Below are positions 1-8,538 of a stretch of DNA of 64,000 nucleotides, piece after piece (within the stretch, counting starts at the first letter, position 1; each line of letters opens with the position of its first letter). The DNA comes from Dyadobacter sp. CY261. Lineage in GTDB: Bacteria; Bacteroidota; Bacteroidia; Cytophagales; Spirosomataceae. The notes under the pieces are model-generated. The model made no database searches. It was not told the origin of the DNA and was given only the letters and a program-made list of their open reading frames with translations. The DNA lies in contig NZ_JAKCPW010000001.1 in NCBI RefSeq assembly GCF_021440085.1, forward strand, positions 558,001 to 622,000. The letters run 5' to 3'. A program made the translations under genes and the position numbers.

Positions 1-209
1 AGTTTTTCATGATAGGTGCCATTTTTCACGCTTATCGTAGCACGGATCTGTGAATGGTCACGTACGGCGTTGACGGCCTCCTGGATGCTTTTAAAATCGC
101 CGCTTCCATCCTGGGCCACGATAAAGTGTTGTTCAATTGCCTGAACCTGTGCCTGGGCATAAAAATGAATTAGTAACCAGCCAAGCAGCAGACCGATTTT
201 TTTTGACAT
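1..209 (-). CDS. Pectinesterase, N-terminal part (runs off left edge)
   Basis: Reading the minus strand from the ATG at 209-207 gives about 69 residues with a signal peptide (MSKKIGLLLGWLLIHFYAQA) followed by a segment of the type 'VAQDGSGDFKSIQEAVNAV' and 'ISVKNGTYHEKL'. This is the characteristic first turn of the pectin methylesterase (CE8) right-handed beta-helix, so the enzyme probably de-esterifies pectin outside the cytoplasm. The catalytic Asp residues and the rest of the protein lie beyond the window. The call rests on the N-terminal signature only. Confidence 0.8.
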   Translation of the reverse strand, partial: MSKKIGLLLGWLLIHFYAQAQVQAIEQHFIVAQDGSGDFKSIQEAVNAVRDHSQIRATISVKNGTYHEK

Positions 210-327
210 AAAGTTCAACGGGTTTGCTTTTTAAACACAGTCAGGAAATGGGTAGGGGCACCGCAAAAAAATGTGATATATCTATCAGTGACAAATTTTC
301 GAATGCGTTATTTTATGCTTATTTTTC

Positions 328-1041
328 ATGTGTATTGTTATAAATGATGCGGAGTCGTTTAGCAACGCCATGGAAACCCTGATCGTTTTTGTTATCTATT
401 GGTATTCGCAATTATGCCTGGACCTTCACAAAAAGCAGTATTATAGCTTGGAGGAGAGCCGTTTTTTCGCATTGCCGAAGTCGGAGCAATTAATCCCGCT
501 GAATAATCCGGACACGCTTTTTCTCGATGCAGCCGTCTTTCATGCGAGTAATGAGGTGCGGAGGAAATACGGATTGCCCGCGTTCCGGTATGACCCCGGT
601 TTGTATCTGGCATCGTCGGGGCATGCTACTTCAATGGTGTACCGTACGTTTTTCAACCACACTAACCCTTACAGTCCGTATGAGCGCACGGCGCAACGGC
701 GTGTGGAACTGTACACGAAGCGTTTCATACGGATCGGAGAAAATATCGGTAAATATCAGACCCTTGTAAGCGGTGATTATATGGTGGCCCGCTGGAAACG
801 TCAGGAGAACGAATTTGAGTTCTTAAATGAAAGCGATCGCCGACCTTGCGTACCTTTTACGTATGCCGCATATGCGAGGTTTGTAGTGGAGCAATGGATG
901 GCGTCGCCACCGCATAGAAGTAACCTGATGAACCCTGCGTACGTCTATCTCGGATGCGCCGCCAGGTTATCACCCGAACCCTTCAAACATAAAAAAGTGC
1001 CCTACGCAAGCCTCGTCCAGAACTTTGGCGGAGAACAGTGA
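328..1041 (+). CDS. CAP (SCP/PR1-like, YkwD-type) domain protein
   Basis: 237 residues. The family hallmarks are visible in order: a 'RRKYGLPAFRYDPGL' opening helix, a 'SSGHATSMV...FFNHTNP' segment with the conserved His, a 'GENIG' motif, and 'QWMASPPHRSNLMNP...LGCA'. Bacterial CAP proteins are secreted or surface proteins of unsettled biochemical role. A second in-frame ATG at 370 begins METLIVFVIYWYSQ, a better secretion or membrane anchor than the first, so the true start may be 370. It is flanked by AT-rich spacers on both sides and looks monocistronic. The domain call is firm; the function is unknown. Confidence 0.8.
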   Translation: MCIVINDAESFSNAMETLIVFVIYWYSQLCLDLHKKQYYSLEESRFFALPKSEQLIPLNNPDTLFLDAAVFHASNEVRRKYGLPAFRYDPGLYLASSGHATSMVYRTFFNHTNPYSPYERTAQRRVELYTKRFIRIGENIGKYQTLVSGDYMVARWKRQENEFEFLNESDRRPCVPFTYAAYARFVVEQWMASPPHRSNLMNPAYVYLGCAARLSPEPFKHKKVPYASLVQNFGGEQ

Positions 1042-1264
1042 CGACTGCCGCAACAGTTTTTGCGAATTGGGTGTCTCTCTAATAAAATGCACCGATCGAC
1101 AAATTAATTATGCACTAAGTGGCGGAACCCCGTGATCAACTCCGTTATAGGTTTTAGTTTTCTCGGCATCAATCCCTTTTTTGTTTATTACTTTTAATGA
1201 GTTTTTTAATTTTTGTTGACTACTGTCAAACGTTTCGAGATAAACTTAAACATCCTTCTAGTAG

Positions 1265-2467
1265 ATGATTGGAAATTTTACAAAAGCCAGGAATAAAGCT
1301 CCCGGGAAGATTGACCGTATTTTTGGATTGGACTTGATGCGGGCCTGTTCAATCCTGATGGTTTTCCTTTCTCATTCCACGCCATTGAACCCCTTTTCCG
1401 ATTACTTCCCATTTGGCTGGCTAGGAATGGGTGTAGAAGCTTTTTTCGTCCTGAGCGGTTTCCTCATCGGCCGGATCATTTTGCGTACGGTATTGCAGCC
1501 GGGGATTAATTGGGAAGCCGTAAAAATCTTTTGGGTGAACCGCTGGCTGCGCACGCTGCCGGCTTATTGGGTAGCACTCGCAGCTTACTACTACTTTTAT
1601 TCGGATATGCGCAACATTATTTTCTATGTCTTTTTTGCGCAAAATCTTCTCACGCCCGCCCAGGGCTTTTTTCCGCATTCGTGGAGCCTCGCCGTGGAAG
1701 AGTGGTTTTATCTCACTTTCCCGATTGCCTTGTTGGCTATCGCAGCAATATTGGGCAGCAAGGCGAGCCGCTACCGCATCTACCTGACGACCGTCGTGGT
1801 CTTCCTGGTCGTTGGTCTGATTACCAAGTCCGTCTATCATTGGATGTACCAGCACGACCTGTTTACGCATTTACTGAGTAAAAAACTGCTGATGCCCAGT
1901 TGGAAAATGTTCGTTCCGCCTTCGGGCGAATGGGACGGTATGCGCAAGATGGTGATGTTCCGCATCGACGCCATTGCATACGGATGTTTTGTAGCTTACA
2001 TTCTGGAAAGGTACGATCTGTCACACAAGGTTCGCGTTTGGCTCTTGGCTCTGGGTGGAATGCTCCTGTTATTGTGTTTCCAGATTGTAGAACATACGAT
2101 TGCCGGAGGTAAGATAAATTATTTTGTAGACGTGCTGTTACTTCCTCTCTTTTGCCTCACCTTTGCGCTGATGTTGCCATATGCGATTTCCTGCCCGCGC
2201 CCGGGGGACTGGCTGGTGAGAATTGTGACAAGTATTAGCCAGACCTCCTATTCGTTCTACCTGATGCATTTCCTGGTATTAGAATTGTTCATCAAATGGT
2301 ATGAAGCAAACCCGGCCACCGTTTCCGGCCTGCAGGGAGCAATATTTTTGGGGATATATATTTTTATTTATTTAATAGCTTATTTCATGTACAAATTCGT
2401 AGAATTGCCGTTTATGAATTACAGAAAAAAACTATTTCCTAATTCTGTGCACGTTAGCAGATCATGA
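1265..2467 (+). CDS. Acyltransferase 3 family membrane protein (OafA/YrhL-like)
   Basis: 400 residues, strongly hydrophobic with about ten predicted membrane segments. Typical motifs are 'GLDLMRACSILMVFLSHSTP' near residue 20-40 with the conserved His, 'FFVLSGFLIGR', and 'HSWSLAVEEWFYL'. The family moves acyl groups (often acetyl) across the membrane onto exported glycans; the acceptor here cannot be read from the sequence. Its stop overlaps the next start as ATGA at 2464-2467, so it is translationally coupled to the serine hydrolase, which suggests an acylation/deacylation or shared envelope role (inference). Confidence 0.88.
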   Translation: MIGNFTKARNKAPGKIDRIFGLDLMRACSILMVFLSHSTPLNPFSDYFPFGWLGMGVEAFFVLSGFLIGRIILRTVLQPGINWEAVKIFWVNRWLRTLPAYWVALAAYYYFYSDMRNIIFYVFFAQNLLTPAQGFFPHSWSLAVEEWFYLTFPIALLAIAAILGSKASRYRIYLTTVVVFLVVGLITKSVYHWMYQHDLFTHLLSKKLLMPSWKMFVPPSGEWDGMRKMVMFRIDAIAYGCFVAYILERYDLSHKVRVWLLALGGMLLLLCFQIVEHTIAGGKINYFVDVLLLPLFCLTFALMLPYAISCPRPGDWLVRIVTSISQTSYSFYLMHFLVLELFIKWYEANPATVSGLQGAIFLGIYIFIYLIAYFMYKFVELPFMNYRKKLFPNSVHVSRS

Positions 2468-3609
2468 GACAATTGTTTACCACGCTGTTTGTTCTTACTA
2501 CGGTTTTTTCTTGCGGACAAAAAAATACGCCTCAGCCATTGCCCGACGATCCTAACGACGGAGTCGATACCGGGTGTACCACTTGTATAGGCAAAGCTAC
2601 GGAACTGGACTCTACACCTATTCCCATTGCGGACCGCGATATCAGGAGTATATTTTTTAAAGACGGTCAGGCTGGAAATTTGCCAGATGTTTCGCCTTTG
2701 AAGTATTGGAACCGGCTCGAATTCTATAAATTCCTGAGATCGCATGCGAAGGATTATGATAACGACCTGATGGTATACATCGGTCGCCGGGATACAACAG
2801 AATACTGTTTCAGGCAGGGCCAATACAATGCGGATACCAAGTTGCCGATCATGTCGGCATCCAAAGCCGTGACGGCTTCCGTGATCATGAGCATTATCGA
2901 ATCGGGTAAGCTGAAACTCGACGATAAGGTGAGTAAGTACGTACCTTCCTTCAATAATGAGAAAAAGGACATTACCCTCCGGCAACTCATGTCGCACACC
3001 TCGGGTATTGTGGTAGAATCCCGTTTCGATAGTCGCAGCGACCTGACGCTCGCACAGAATGTCGACAGTATCGCGCTTCGTACCGCACTGCTTTTTACTC
3101 CCGGCAAGCAGGCGCTTTATGGAAGTGTGGCCTTTGCCGTCGCCTCCCGCATGGCCGAGGTGGTCGAAAAGAAACCCTGGGCACAGATCTTCCAGGAACG
3201 GATCGGCTCCAAAGTGGGTATGAAGGACGTCGTATACAGCCCCAACCATCCGGCCAATCCCGAGACAGGTTATGGGATCGTTTGTTCGATGAACGAATAC
3301 CTGCGTTTTCTGACGATGATTTATAACAAAGGAACTTACAACGGCGTACGCGTGCTGAAAGAGGAGTCGATCGCCCTCATGGAGCAGGATAACACCAATA
3401 AGGTAGATCCGACTTACGGGCTGGGGCTTTTCAGATATGAAATCCAGAACGGCGTCGCCACGGAGGTTGCATGCCTGAGCGCAAAAGGTATTCATGCATG
3501 GATCAACCGATCTAAAAATTACTATGGTCTGATATTCACCCAGGCAGGTTTCGAGAAAACGATATTGACCAACCTGGCTTTCCGCGATTTGGTAAGGCAG
3601 AAACTGTGA
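2464..3609 (+). CDS. Serine hydrolase, beta-lactamase/CubicO family, lipoprotein
   Basis: 381 residues. The N-terminus MRQLFTTLFVLTTVFSCGQ has a lipobox Cys at residue 17, so an envelope lipoprotein is likely. The nucleophile motif S-A-S-K (Ser131, Lys134) is intact; the second motif reads Tyr219-Gly-Ser instead of the usual Y-x-N. These enzymes (class C/PBP4-like fold) are mostly esterases or peptidases rather than true beta-lactamases. It overlaps the acyltransferase upstream by four bases and the regulator downstream as TGATG, forming a three-gene coupled unit. Confidence 0.82.
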   Translation: MRQLFTTLFVLTTVFSCGQKNTPQPLPDDPNDGVDTGCTTCIGKATELDSTPIPIADRDIRSIFFKDGQAGNLPDVSPLKYWNRLEFYKFLRSHAKDYDNDLMVYIGRRDTTEYCFRQGQYNADTKLPIMSASKAVTASVIMSIIESGKLKLDDKVSKYVPSFNNEKKDITLRQLMSHTSGIVVESRFDSRSDLTLAQNVDSIALRTALLFTPGKQALYGSVAFAVASRMAEVVEKKPWAQIFQERIGSKVGMKDVVYSPNHPANPETGYGIVCSMNEYLRFLTMIYNKGTYNGVRVLKEESIALMEQDNTNKVDPTYGLGLFRYEIQNGVATEVACLSAKGIHAWINRSKNYYGLIFTQAGFEKTILTNLAFRDLVRQKL

Positions 3610-4172
3610 TGGTCGCGAGCCTCGAAGCGCATTTTGCCAGGCTGATTTCACTCACGCCGGCAGAACTTGAATATGTCAGCTCCCATTTCACGCTCCGCAA
3701 ATTCCGGAAACATCAATTTCTTGTCCAGCAGGGTTCGCGGGTGATCAACGACTTTTTTGTTGTCAAAGGCTTGCTGAAATCATCCTTCGTCAATGATCAG
3801 GGGAAGGAGCACATTTTGCAACTGGCGATGGAAGACTGGTGGGTTTCCGACTATCAGGCTTATTTCAACCAAACCGACGCTACACTCGATATTACCTGCA
3901 TTGAGGATGTGGAGGTGCTCTGCCTGCCGTTGGCCAGCCGTGAGCGACTTTGCAGCGAACTCCATCAGATCGAACATTTTTTCAGAAAAAAATCTAATGC
4001 AGGCTACATTGCCCTTCAAAGGCGTATCCTTTCGTTTATGAACCAAAGCGCAGCCGAACGCTACAATGAGCTGCTGCAAATGTATCCCGCGCTGGCGCAA
4101 CGCGTACCCAAAACCGTACTGGCATCCTACCTGGGCGTATCGCGCGAAACGCTCAGTCGCCTGTCTTCCTAG
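3609..4172 (+). CDS. Crp/Fnr family transcriptional regulator
   Basis: About 187 residues. N-terminal cyclic-nucleotide-binding-like beta-barrel (segments 'FLVQQGSRVINDFFVVKGLL'-type and 'LPLASRERL'), then a long dimer helix and a C-terminal helix-turn-helix ending S-R-E-T-L-S-R-L-S-S. The recognition helix retains Arg-Glu-x-x-x-Arg in the spacing of E. coli CRP (RETVGR). The protein stops right after that helix, a few residues shorter than common relatives. The ATG at 3609 overlaps the preceding TGA (TGATG); a GTG at 3606 is the alternative start. A CRP-like palindrome begins on its stop codon, so it may control the next gene and possibly itself by readthrough. Confidence 0.88.
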   Translation: MVASLEAHFARLISLTPAELEYVSSHFTLRKFRKHQFLVQQGSRVINDFFVVKGLLKSSFVNDQGKEHILQLAMEDWWVSDYQAYFNQTDATLDITCIEDVEVLCLPLASRERLCSELHQIEHFFRKKSNAGYIALQRRILSFMNQSAAERYNELLQMYPALAQRVPKTVLASYLGVSRETLSRLSS

Positions 4173-4189
4173 TGTGACATACATCACAC
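4172..4189. promoter_or_regulatory. CRP-type operator palindrome
   Basis: The sequence GTGTGACATACATCACAC is a perfect GTGTGA-N6-TCACAC dyad and contains the canonical TGTGA-N6-TCACA core. It starts on the stop codon of the Crp-family gene and lies 71 bp upstream of the DJ-1/PfpI start codon, a normal place for an activator or repressor site. The neighbouring regulator has the matching Arg-Glu-x-x-x-Arg recognition helix. That this protein binds here is an inference. Confidence 0.7.
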
Positions 4190-4259
4190 CAAATTGGTGA
4201 TGTAGTTCCTGTCGCTTCCGGTGTCACCGCTGCAATTTTGCATGGTCAAAACAATTCAA

Positions 4260-5024
4260 ATGAACATGGCAAATGCATTGGTAAAACTGGCATTCGCAGC
4301 CGCTGTGATAGGTTCATACAGCGAGGCGAACGCTCAAAATGGACAAAAAATGGAAAAGAAAATTCTCTTCGTGGTGACCAGCCACGACACGAAAGGCAAT
4401 ACCGGACAGCCTACCGGCTATTATCTCGGTGAAGTGTCACATCCCTGGGACGTGCTCACGGAAGCTGGGTATGAGATCGATTTTGTAAGCCCAAAAGGAG
4501 GGAAGGCGCCCGTGGACGGTTTCGACCTCACTGACCCTGTCAACAAGAAGTTCTGGGAAGATGCGTCGGCCCGCGGGAAAGTGGAAAATACTATGACGCC
4601 GGACGCTGTAAACCCGGACGAGTATCGCGCGATCTTCTACGCAGGTGGCCACGGCGCCATGTGGGATTTGGCCGATAACGAAAAACTGGCGGCCATAGCA
4701 ACCAAGATTTACGAAAAGAACGGCGTTGTAGGCGCTGTTTGCCACGGCCCGGCCGGTTTAGTGAATATTAAGCTCTCCGATGGCAGTTATTTGGTGAATG
4801 GCAAGAAAGTAAATGCGTTTACCAATGAGGAAGAGGCTGCGGTGGAAATGGAAAAGGTGGTACCATTTGCCCTCGAATCCAAACTGATCGAACGCGGTGT
4901 GAGATTTGAGAAGTCGGCACCCTGGCATACCCATGTTGTAAGCGACGAGCGGCTGGTTACCGGTCAAAACCCGCAATCGGCCAAAGCCGTGGGTGAGGCT
5001 ATGCTTGAAATTTTGGGTAAATAA
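4260..5024 (+). CDS. Exported DJ-1/PfpI (Hsp31-like) type 1 glutamine amidotransferase-fold protein
   Basis: 254 residues from the chosen ATG. It begins MNMANALVKLAFAAAVIG...SEANAQ, a plausible signal peptide, then 'KKILFVVTSHD', the conserved Glu in 'YYLGEVSHPWDVL', 'FYAGGHGAMWDL', and the nucleophile elbow 'GAVCHGPAGL' (Cys at about residue 161 with adjacent His). Relatives are glyoxalase III/deglycase-like or chaperone proteins that counter reactive carbonyls. Longer in-frame starts exist at 4221 (GTG) and 4242, but 4260 or 4266 gives the cleanest signal peptide. Likely controlled through the palindrome at 4172-4189. Confidence 0.88.
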   Translation: MNMANALVKLAFAAAVIGSYSEANAQNGQKMEKKILFVVTSHDTKGNTGQPTGYYLGEVSHPWDVLTEAGYEIDFVSPKGGKAPVDGFDLTDPVNKKFWEDASARGKVENTMTPDAVNPDEYRAIFYAGGHGAMWDLADNEKLAAIATKIYEKNGVVGAVCHGPAGLVNIKLSDGSYLVNGKKVNAFTNEEEAAVEMEKVVPFALESKLIERGVRFEKSAPWHTHVVSDERLVTGQNPQSAKAVGEAMLEILGK

Positions 5025-5041
5025 ATTCTTACTTGAAAAAG

Positions 5042-5084
5042 AAACCGGCATTCAGGATTGTGACAGATCGGAATGCCGGTTTTT
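5042..5084 (+). terminator. Rho-independent terminator after the DJ-1 gene
   Basis: Arms AAACCGGCATTC (5042-5053) and GAATGCCGGTTT (5071-5082) form a 12-bp perfect stem with a 17-nt loop, followed by TTG and TTTT. It starts 17 bp after the stop codon. Confidence 0.85.
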
Positions 5085-5194
5085 GTTTTAATGCCGCCAA
5101 CGTTGCGATTTTCTTGTGAAATCTATTAATACTGTGGGATAGGTATGTAAATTGGCTGTCCCGCTTTTTCGTAAAATATTTAACAAGATCCGCT

Positions 5195-6685
5195 TTGAGA
5201 AGTTTTACAGGTCTGCGTTGGTTGTGGCTTATTACGCTGGCTGCGCCGTTGTTTATCCAATATATACCTGAAAAGCAGGCCCCCGAAAAACCTGCCGCAA
5301 AACCCAATATCCTTTTCATTTTCGCCGACGATCAGCGCGCCGATGCGCTTGGAATAGCAGGGAATGCGGTAGTGAAAACACCGAATATTGACCAGTTGGC
5401 AAGGTCGGGAACGCGGTTCGCGAACTGCTATGTCATGGGCGGGCACCATGGCGCCATTTGTGCACCCAGCCGGGCGATGCTTATGAGTGGCAGGAGCCTT
5501 TTCCATGTGTATGACGTGCTGGACGGCGTCCGCACCATGCCGCAGCACTTTGCCGAAAAGGGTTATGAAACCTTCGGAACTGGCAAGTGGCACAACGGGG
5601 CACAGGCATTCGAGGCTTCATTTCAAAAGGGTAAGGCAGTCATGTTGGGTGGCATGAGCGATCATTTTCAGGTGCCTGTACGGGATTTGGAGGCAAATGG
5701 GAAATTAGGCAAACCAGAGACAAAAGGCTTTTCAACTGATATTTTTACAGAAGCAGCCCTTTCCTATCTCGATGAATATGCCAAAGGCAAAAAGTCGAAC
5801 CCTTTCTTCTGTTACATTGCCTACACCGCGCCCCACGACCCGCGCTCACCGAGGGAGGATTACATCGGCAAATATCCAGAAAAGGACATTCCACTCCCTG
5901 CGAACTTTAAGCCGGTGCACCCGTTCGACTACGGCGAGGCGCAGGTAAGGGACGAAAACCTGGCGCCATGGCCCCGCACGCCGGAAATTATCAAAGCAAC
6001 ATTATCGGACTACTATGGCCTGATCAGCCATTTGGATGCACGTGTGGGCGACCTCATTCAGTCGCTGAAATCAAAGGGGCTTTATGAAAATACGATCATT
6101 GTTTATGCGGCGGATAACGGACTGGCCGTGGGGAGCCATGGTTTGCTGGGAAAGCAGAGCCTGTATGAGCACAGTATGAAAGTACCATTTATCATTACCG
6201 GTCCGGGTATTCCCAAAAGTAAGGTGTCTGATGCGCTCGTATATCTCTACGATATCTTTCCGACATTGACGTCGGTCGCAGGCCTGCCCAAACCCGACGC
6301 CGTGGATGGCAAAAGCCTTGCCGAAGTGCTCAACGGAAAGGCGAATGGCGTGCGGGAGAGCAGTTTTACCGCATATCGGAACCTGATCCGGGCCGTTCGC
6401 GACCAGGAATGGAAGCTGATCCGCTATCCGAACCGCGACTATACCCAGCTTTTTAACCTGAAAAAGGACCCGTTTGAGCTGGAAAATCTCGCAGGCAAGC
6501 CAGCATACCAACAGAAGGAAGAAAGCTTGAAAAAGCTTTTGATCCAGTGGCAGGAGCAAACCGGCGATACGGTGGCCTACACGGCCAAAACGATCCTTCC
6601 GATGAAATATGAGCCCGAAAAGTTTGAAAGGACGATGGATAAGAACCAACCGAAATATACGCAGGATCGGTATTATAAGAAGTGA
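5195..6685 (+). CDS. Sulfatase (S1 family)
   Basis: 496 residues from a TTG start at 5195; no in-frame ATG precedes the hydrophobic leader 'LRWLWLITLAAPLF'. The metal-binding 'NILFIFADDQRAD' is followed by the formylglycine signature C-A-P-S-R (Cys89) and later 'GKWHNG' and 'YAADNGLAVGSHGLLGK'. The enzyme would hydrolyse sulfate esters of glycans or small sulfates outside the cytoplasm after maturation of Cys89. No formylglycine-generating enzyme is in the window. A second sulfatase starts 7 bp downstream, so the two are cotranscribed. Confidence 0.9.
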   Translation: MRSFTGLRWLWLITLAAPLFIQYIPEKQAPEKPAAKPNILFIFADDQRADALGIAGNAVVKTPNIDQLARSGTRFANCYVMGGHHGAICAPSRAMLMSGRSLFHVYDVLDGVRTMPQHFAEKGYETFGTGKWHNGAQAFEASFQKGKAVMLGGMSDHFQVPVRDLEANGKLGKPETKGFSTDIFTEAALSYLDEYAKGKKSNPFFCYIAYTAPHDPRSPREDYIGKYPEKDIPLPANFKPVHPFDYGEAQVRDENLAPWPRTPEIIKATLSDYYGLISHLDARVGDLIQSLKSKGLYENTIIVYAADNGLAVGSHGLLGKQSLYEHSMKVPFIITGPGIPKSKVSDALVYLYDIFPTLTSVAGLPKPDAVDGKSLAEVLNGKANGVRESSFTAYRNLIRAVRDQEWKLIRYPNRDYTQLFNLKKDPFELENLAGKPAYQQKEESLKKLLIQWQEQTGDTVAYTAKTILPMKYEPEKFERTMDKNQPKYTQDRYYKK

Positions 6686-6691
6686 CCTTAC

Positions 6692-8482
6692 ATGAGCAGC
6701 ATGAAAAATTCGAGATATACGGTGGCGGTATTGTTTGTGGTGTTATTCAAAGCAATGCTGTTCCATGAAAGCGCCAATGCACAAACCCGGCCTAATATCG
6801 TTCTCATACTGGCCGACGACCAAGGCTGGGGTGATTTGAGCATTAACGGCAACACAAATGTCCGGACGCCCCATATCGATAAAATCGGGAAGGAGGGAGC
6901 AAGATTCGACAGGTTCTATGTGTCGCCCTTGTGTGCGCCGACCCGTGCGGGACTGCTTACCGGTCGTTACCATTATCGCGCGGGCGTTTGGGGTGTCTCC
7001 AATTCGAGGGAGTTTATGAACCTCAACGAGGCGACCCTGGCAGATTTACTCAAAAAGGCGGGTTATGCGACAGGCTGTTTTGGCAAATGGCACAATGGTA
7101 GTCAATATCCCTACCATCCCAACGGACGCGGGTTTGATGAGTTCTACGGAATGCTGAGCGGGCATTATGCCAATTACTTCAATACAACCGTCGACTATAA
7201 TGGTGAGCCGGTGAAAAGTAAAGGATATATTACCGATGACCTGACGGACAAGGCCATCGATTTTATTGAAAAGAGTCGGAAGGCAAACAAGCCATTTCTC
7301 TGCTATTTGCCTTACAATACCCCACATTCCCCCTTCCAGGTCCCCGATGAAAATTACAACCGCGTAAAAGCGAGAGGGATCCGGCAGTTAAGCCATAACA
7401 AAGGCGAAGAAGATGAAGAGACGACTATCAGCGCACTGGCTATGTCCGAAAACATCGACGACAATGTTGGCCGTGTTCTGAAAAAGCTCGACGAACTGCA
7501 ATTAACCAGCAACACGATCGTCATTTACCTAAGTGACAACGGCCCAAATTCGTGGCGTTGGAATGGTGATATGAAGGGGCGGAAGGGTGTTAATGGCGAA
7601 GGCGGCGTCCGCGTGCCGTTCCTGATCCGCTGGCCTGGCATGATTCCCGCAGGCAAGCTCGTAAAAGGCAATGCCGCATACATCGACTTGCTTCCTACAT
7701 TGACCGAGCTGGCAGGCGTTTCAACACCCAAAGGAGGCAAGCCACTGGACGGTATTAGCCTTAAACCAGCACTACTAGGTGCCACCTCTGAAGTGCCGGA
7801 GCGGCTGTTATTTTTATCCATTAACAAAAATAACAGTGTAAGAAAAGGGCACTTTCTTTATCAGAACAATGCTTTATACGACCTTGCTGCGGATTCTACC
7901 CAGCAAACAAACATCGCGTCGAAACATCCGGCTGTGACCGACAGCCTTCGCACGGCATTTGACAAGTGGTACGCCGAAGTCTATAAAAACATTGATTCAG
8001 CACGTTCTATTCCAGTTGGTTATCGCCAATTTCCCAAAACCGTACTCCCGTCTCAGGATGCGATTTTGCACCCTTCGTCCAACGGCACACTTTCATACAG
8101 CGCCTCCGCTCCCAATTCGTCCTGGATTGCCAATTGGGCGGATACGGTGTCCTACGCGAGCTGGCATGTCGATGTGCATACACCAGGAAAATACCAGGTG
8201 AATGTGCGCTACACAAGTCCGGAATCAGGTGACACCTTCATAATTACGCTCGGTAAGAGCCATATTTCAGGAACAATTTCCGAGGCTTTTGATCCACCGT
8301 TGATACCCAGCCCAGACCGCGTGAAAAGAACGGCAGAATCTTATGAGAAGGAATTCAGGACGATGAAGGTGGGAGAATTGCAATTGTCAAAGGGCAAGGG
8401 CGAGCTGAAATTGATTGCCAGGAAGCTCATGGCCGATAAGTTTGCCGATATTGGGGCAGTGGAGCTGGTACTTTTGAAGTAG
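6692..8482 (+). CDS. Sulfatase (arylsulfatase type, S1) with C-terminal beta-sandwich
   Basis: 596 residues with signal peptide (ending near 'SANAQ'). Metal site 'NIVLILADDQGWGD', formylglycine signature C-A-P-T-R (Cys81), 'TGCFGKWHNG' and 'LSDNGPNSW' are all present. Roughly residues 460-596 form an extra module ('SWIANWADTVSYASWHV', 'GKYQVNVRYT') resembling the small sandwich domains found at the end of some arylsulfatases; it may bind substrate. The substrate is not deducible. Nearer in-frame ATG at 6701 is an alternative start. Forms a pair with the preceding sulfatase. Confidence 0.9.
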   Translation: MSSMKNSRYTVAVLFVVLFKAMLFHESANAQTRPNIVLILADDQGWGDLSINGNTNVRTPHIDKIGKEGARFDRFYVSPLCAPTRAGLLTGRYHYRAGVWGVSNSREFMNLNEATLADLLKKAGYATGCFGKWHNGSQYPYHPNGRGFDEFYGMLSGHYANYFNTTVDYNGEPVKSKGYITDDLTDKAIDFIEKSRKANKPFLCYLPYNTPHSPFQVPDENYNRVKARGIRQLSHNKGEEDEETTISALAMSENIDDNVGRVLKKLDELQLTSNTIVIYLSDNGPNSWRWNGDMKGRKGVNGEGGVRVPFLIRWPGMIPAGKLVKGNAAYIDLLPTLTELAGVSTPKGGKPLDGISLKPALLGATSEVPERLLFLSINKNNSVRKGHFLYQNNALYDLAADSTQQTNIASKHPAVTDSLRTAFDKWYAEVYKNIDSARSIPVGYRQFPKTVLPSQDAILHPSSNGTLSYSASAPNSSWIANWADTVSYASWHVDVHTPGKYQVNVRYTSPESGDTFIITLGKSHISGTISEAFDPPLIPSPDRVKRTAESYEKEFRTMKVGELQLSKGKGELKLIARKLMADKFADIGAVELVLLK

Positions 8483-8538
8483 CCTTTATTACTTTTATTT
8501 TGCTGACATTCGAGTATTTTAAAGCAACCTTAGCAACC

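Noticed and set aside
2419-3651. Long minus-strand open frame of 410 codons opposite the serine hydrolase
   Set aside because: It lies antisense to a gene with clear catalytic motifs; its translation has no domain pattern and is a frame shadow.
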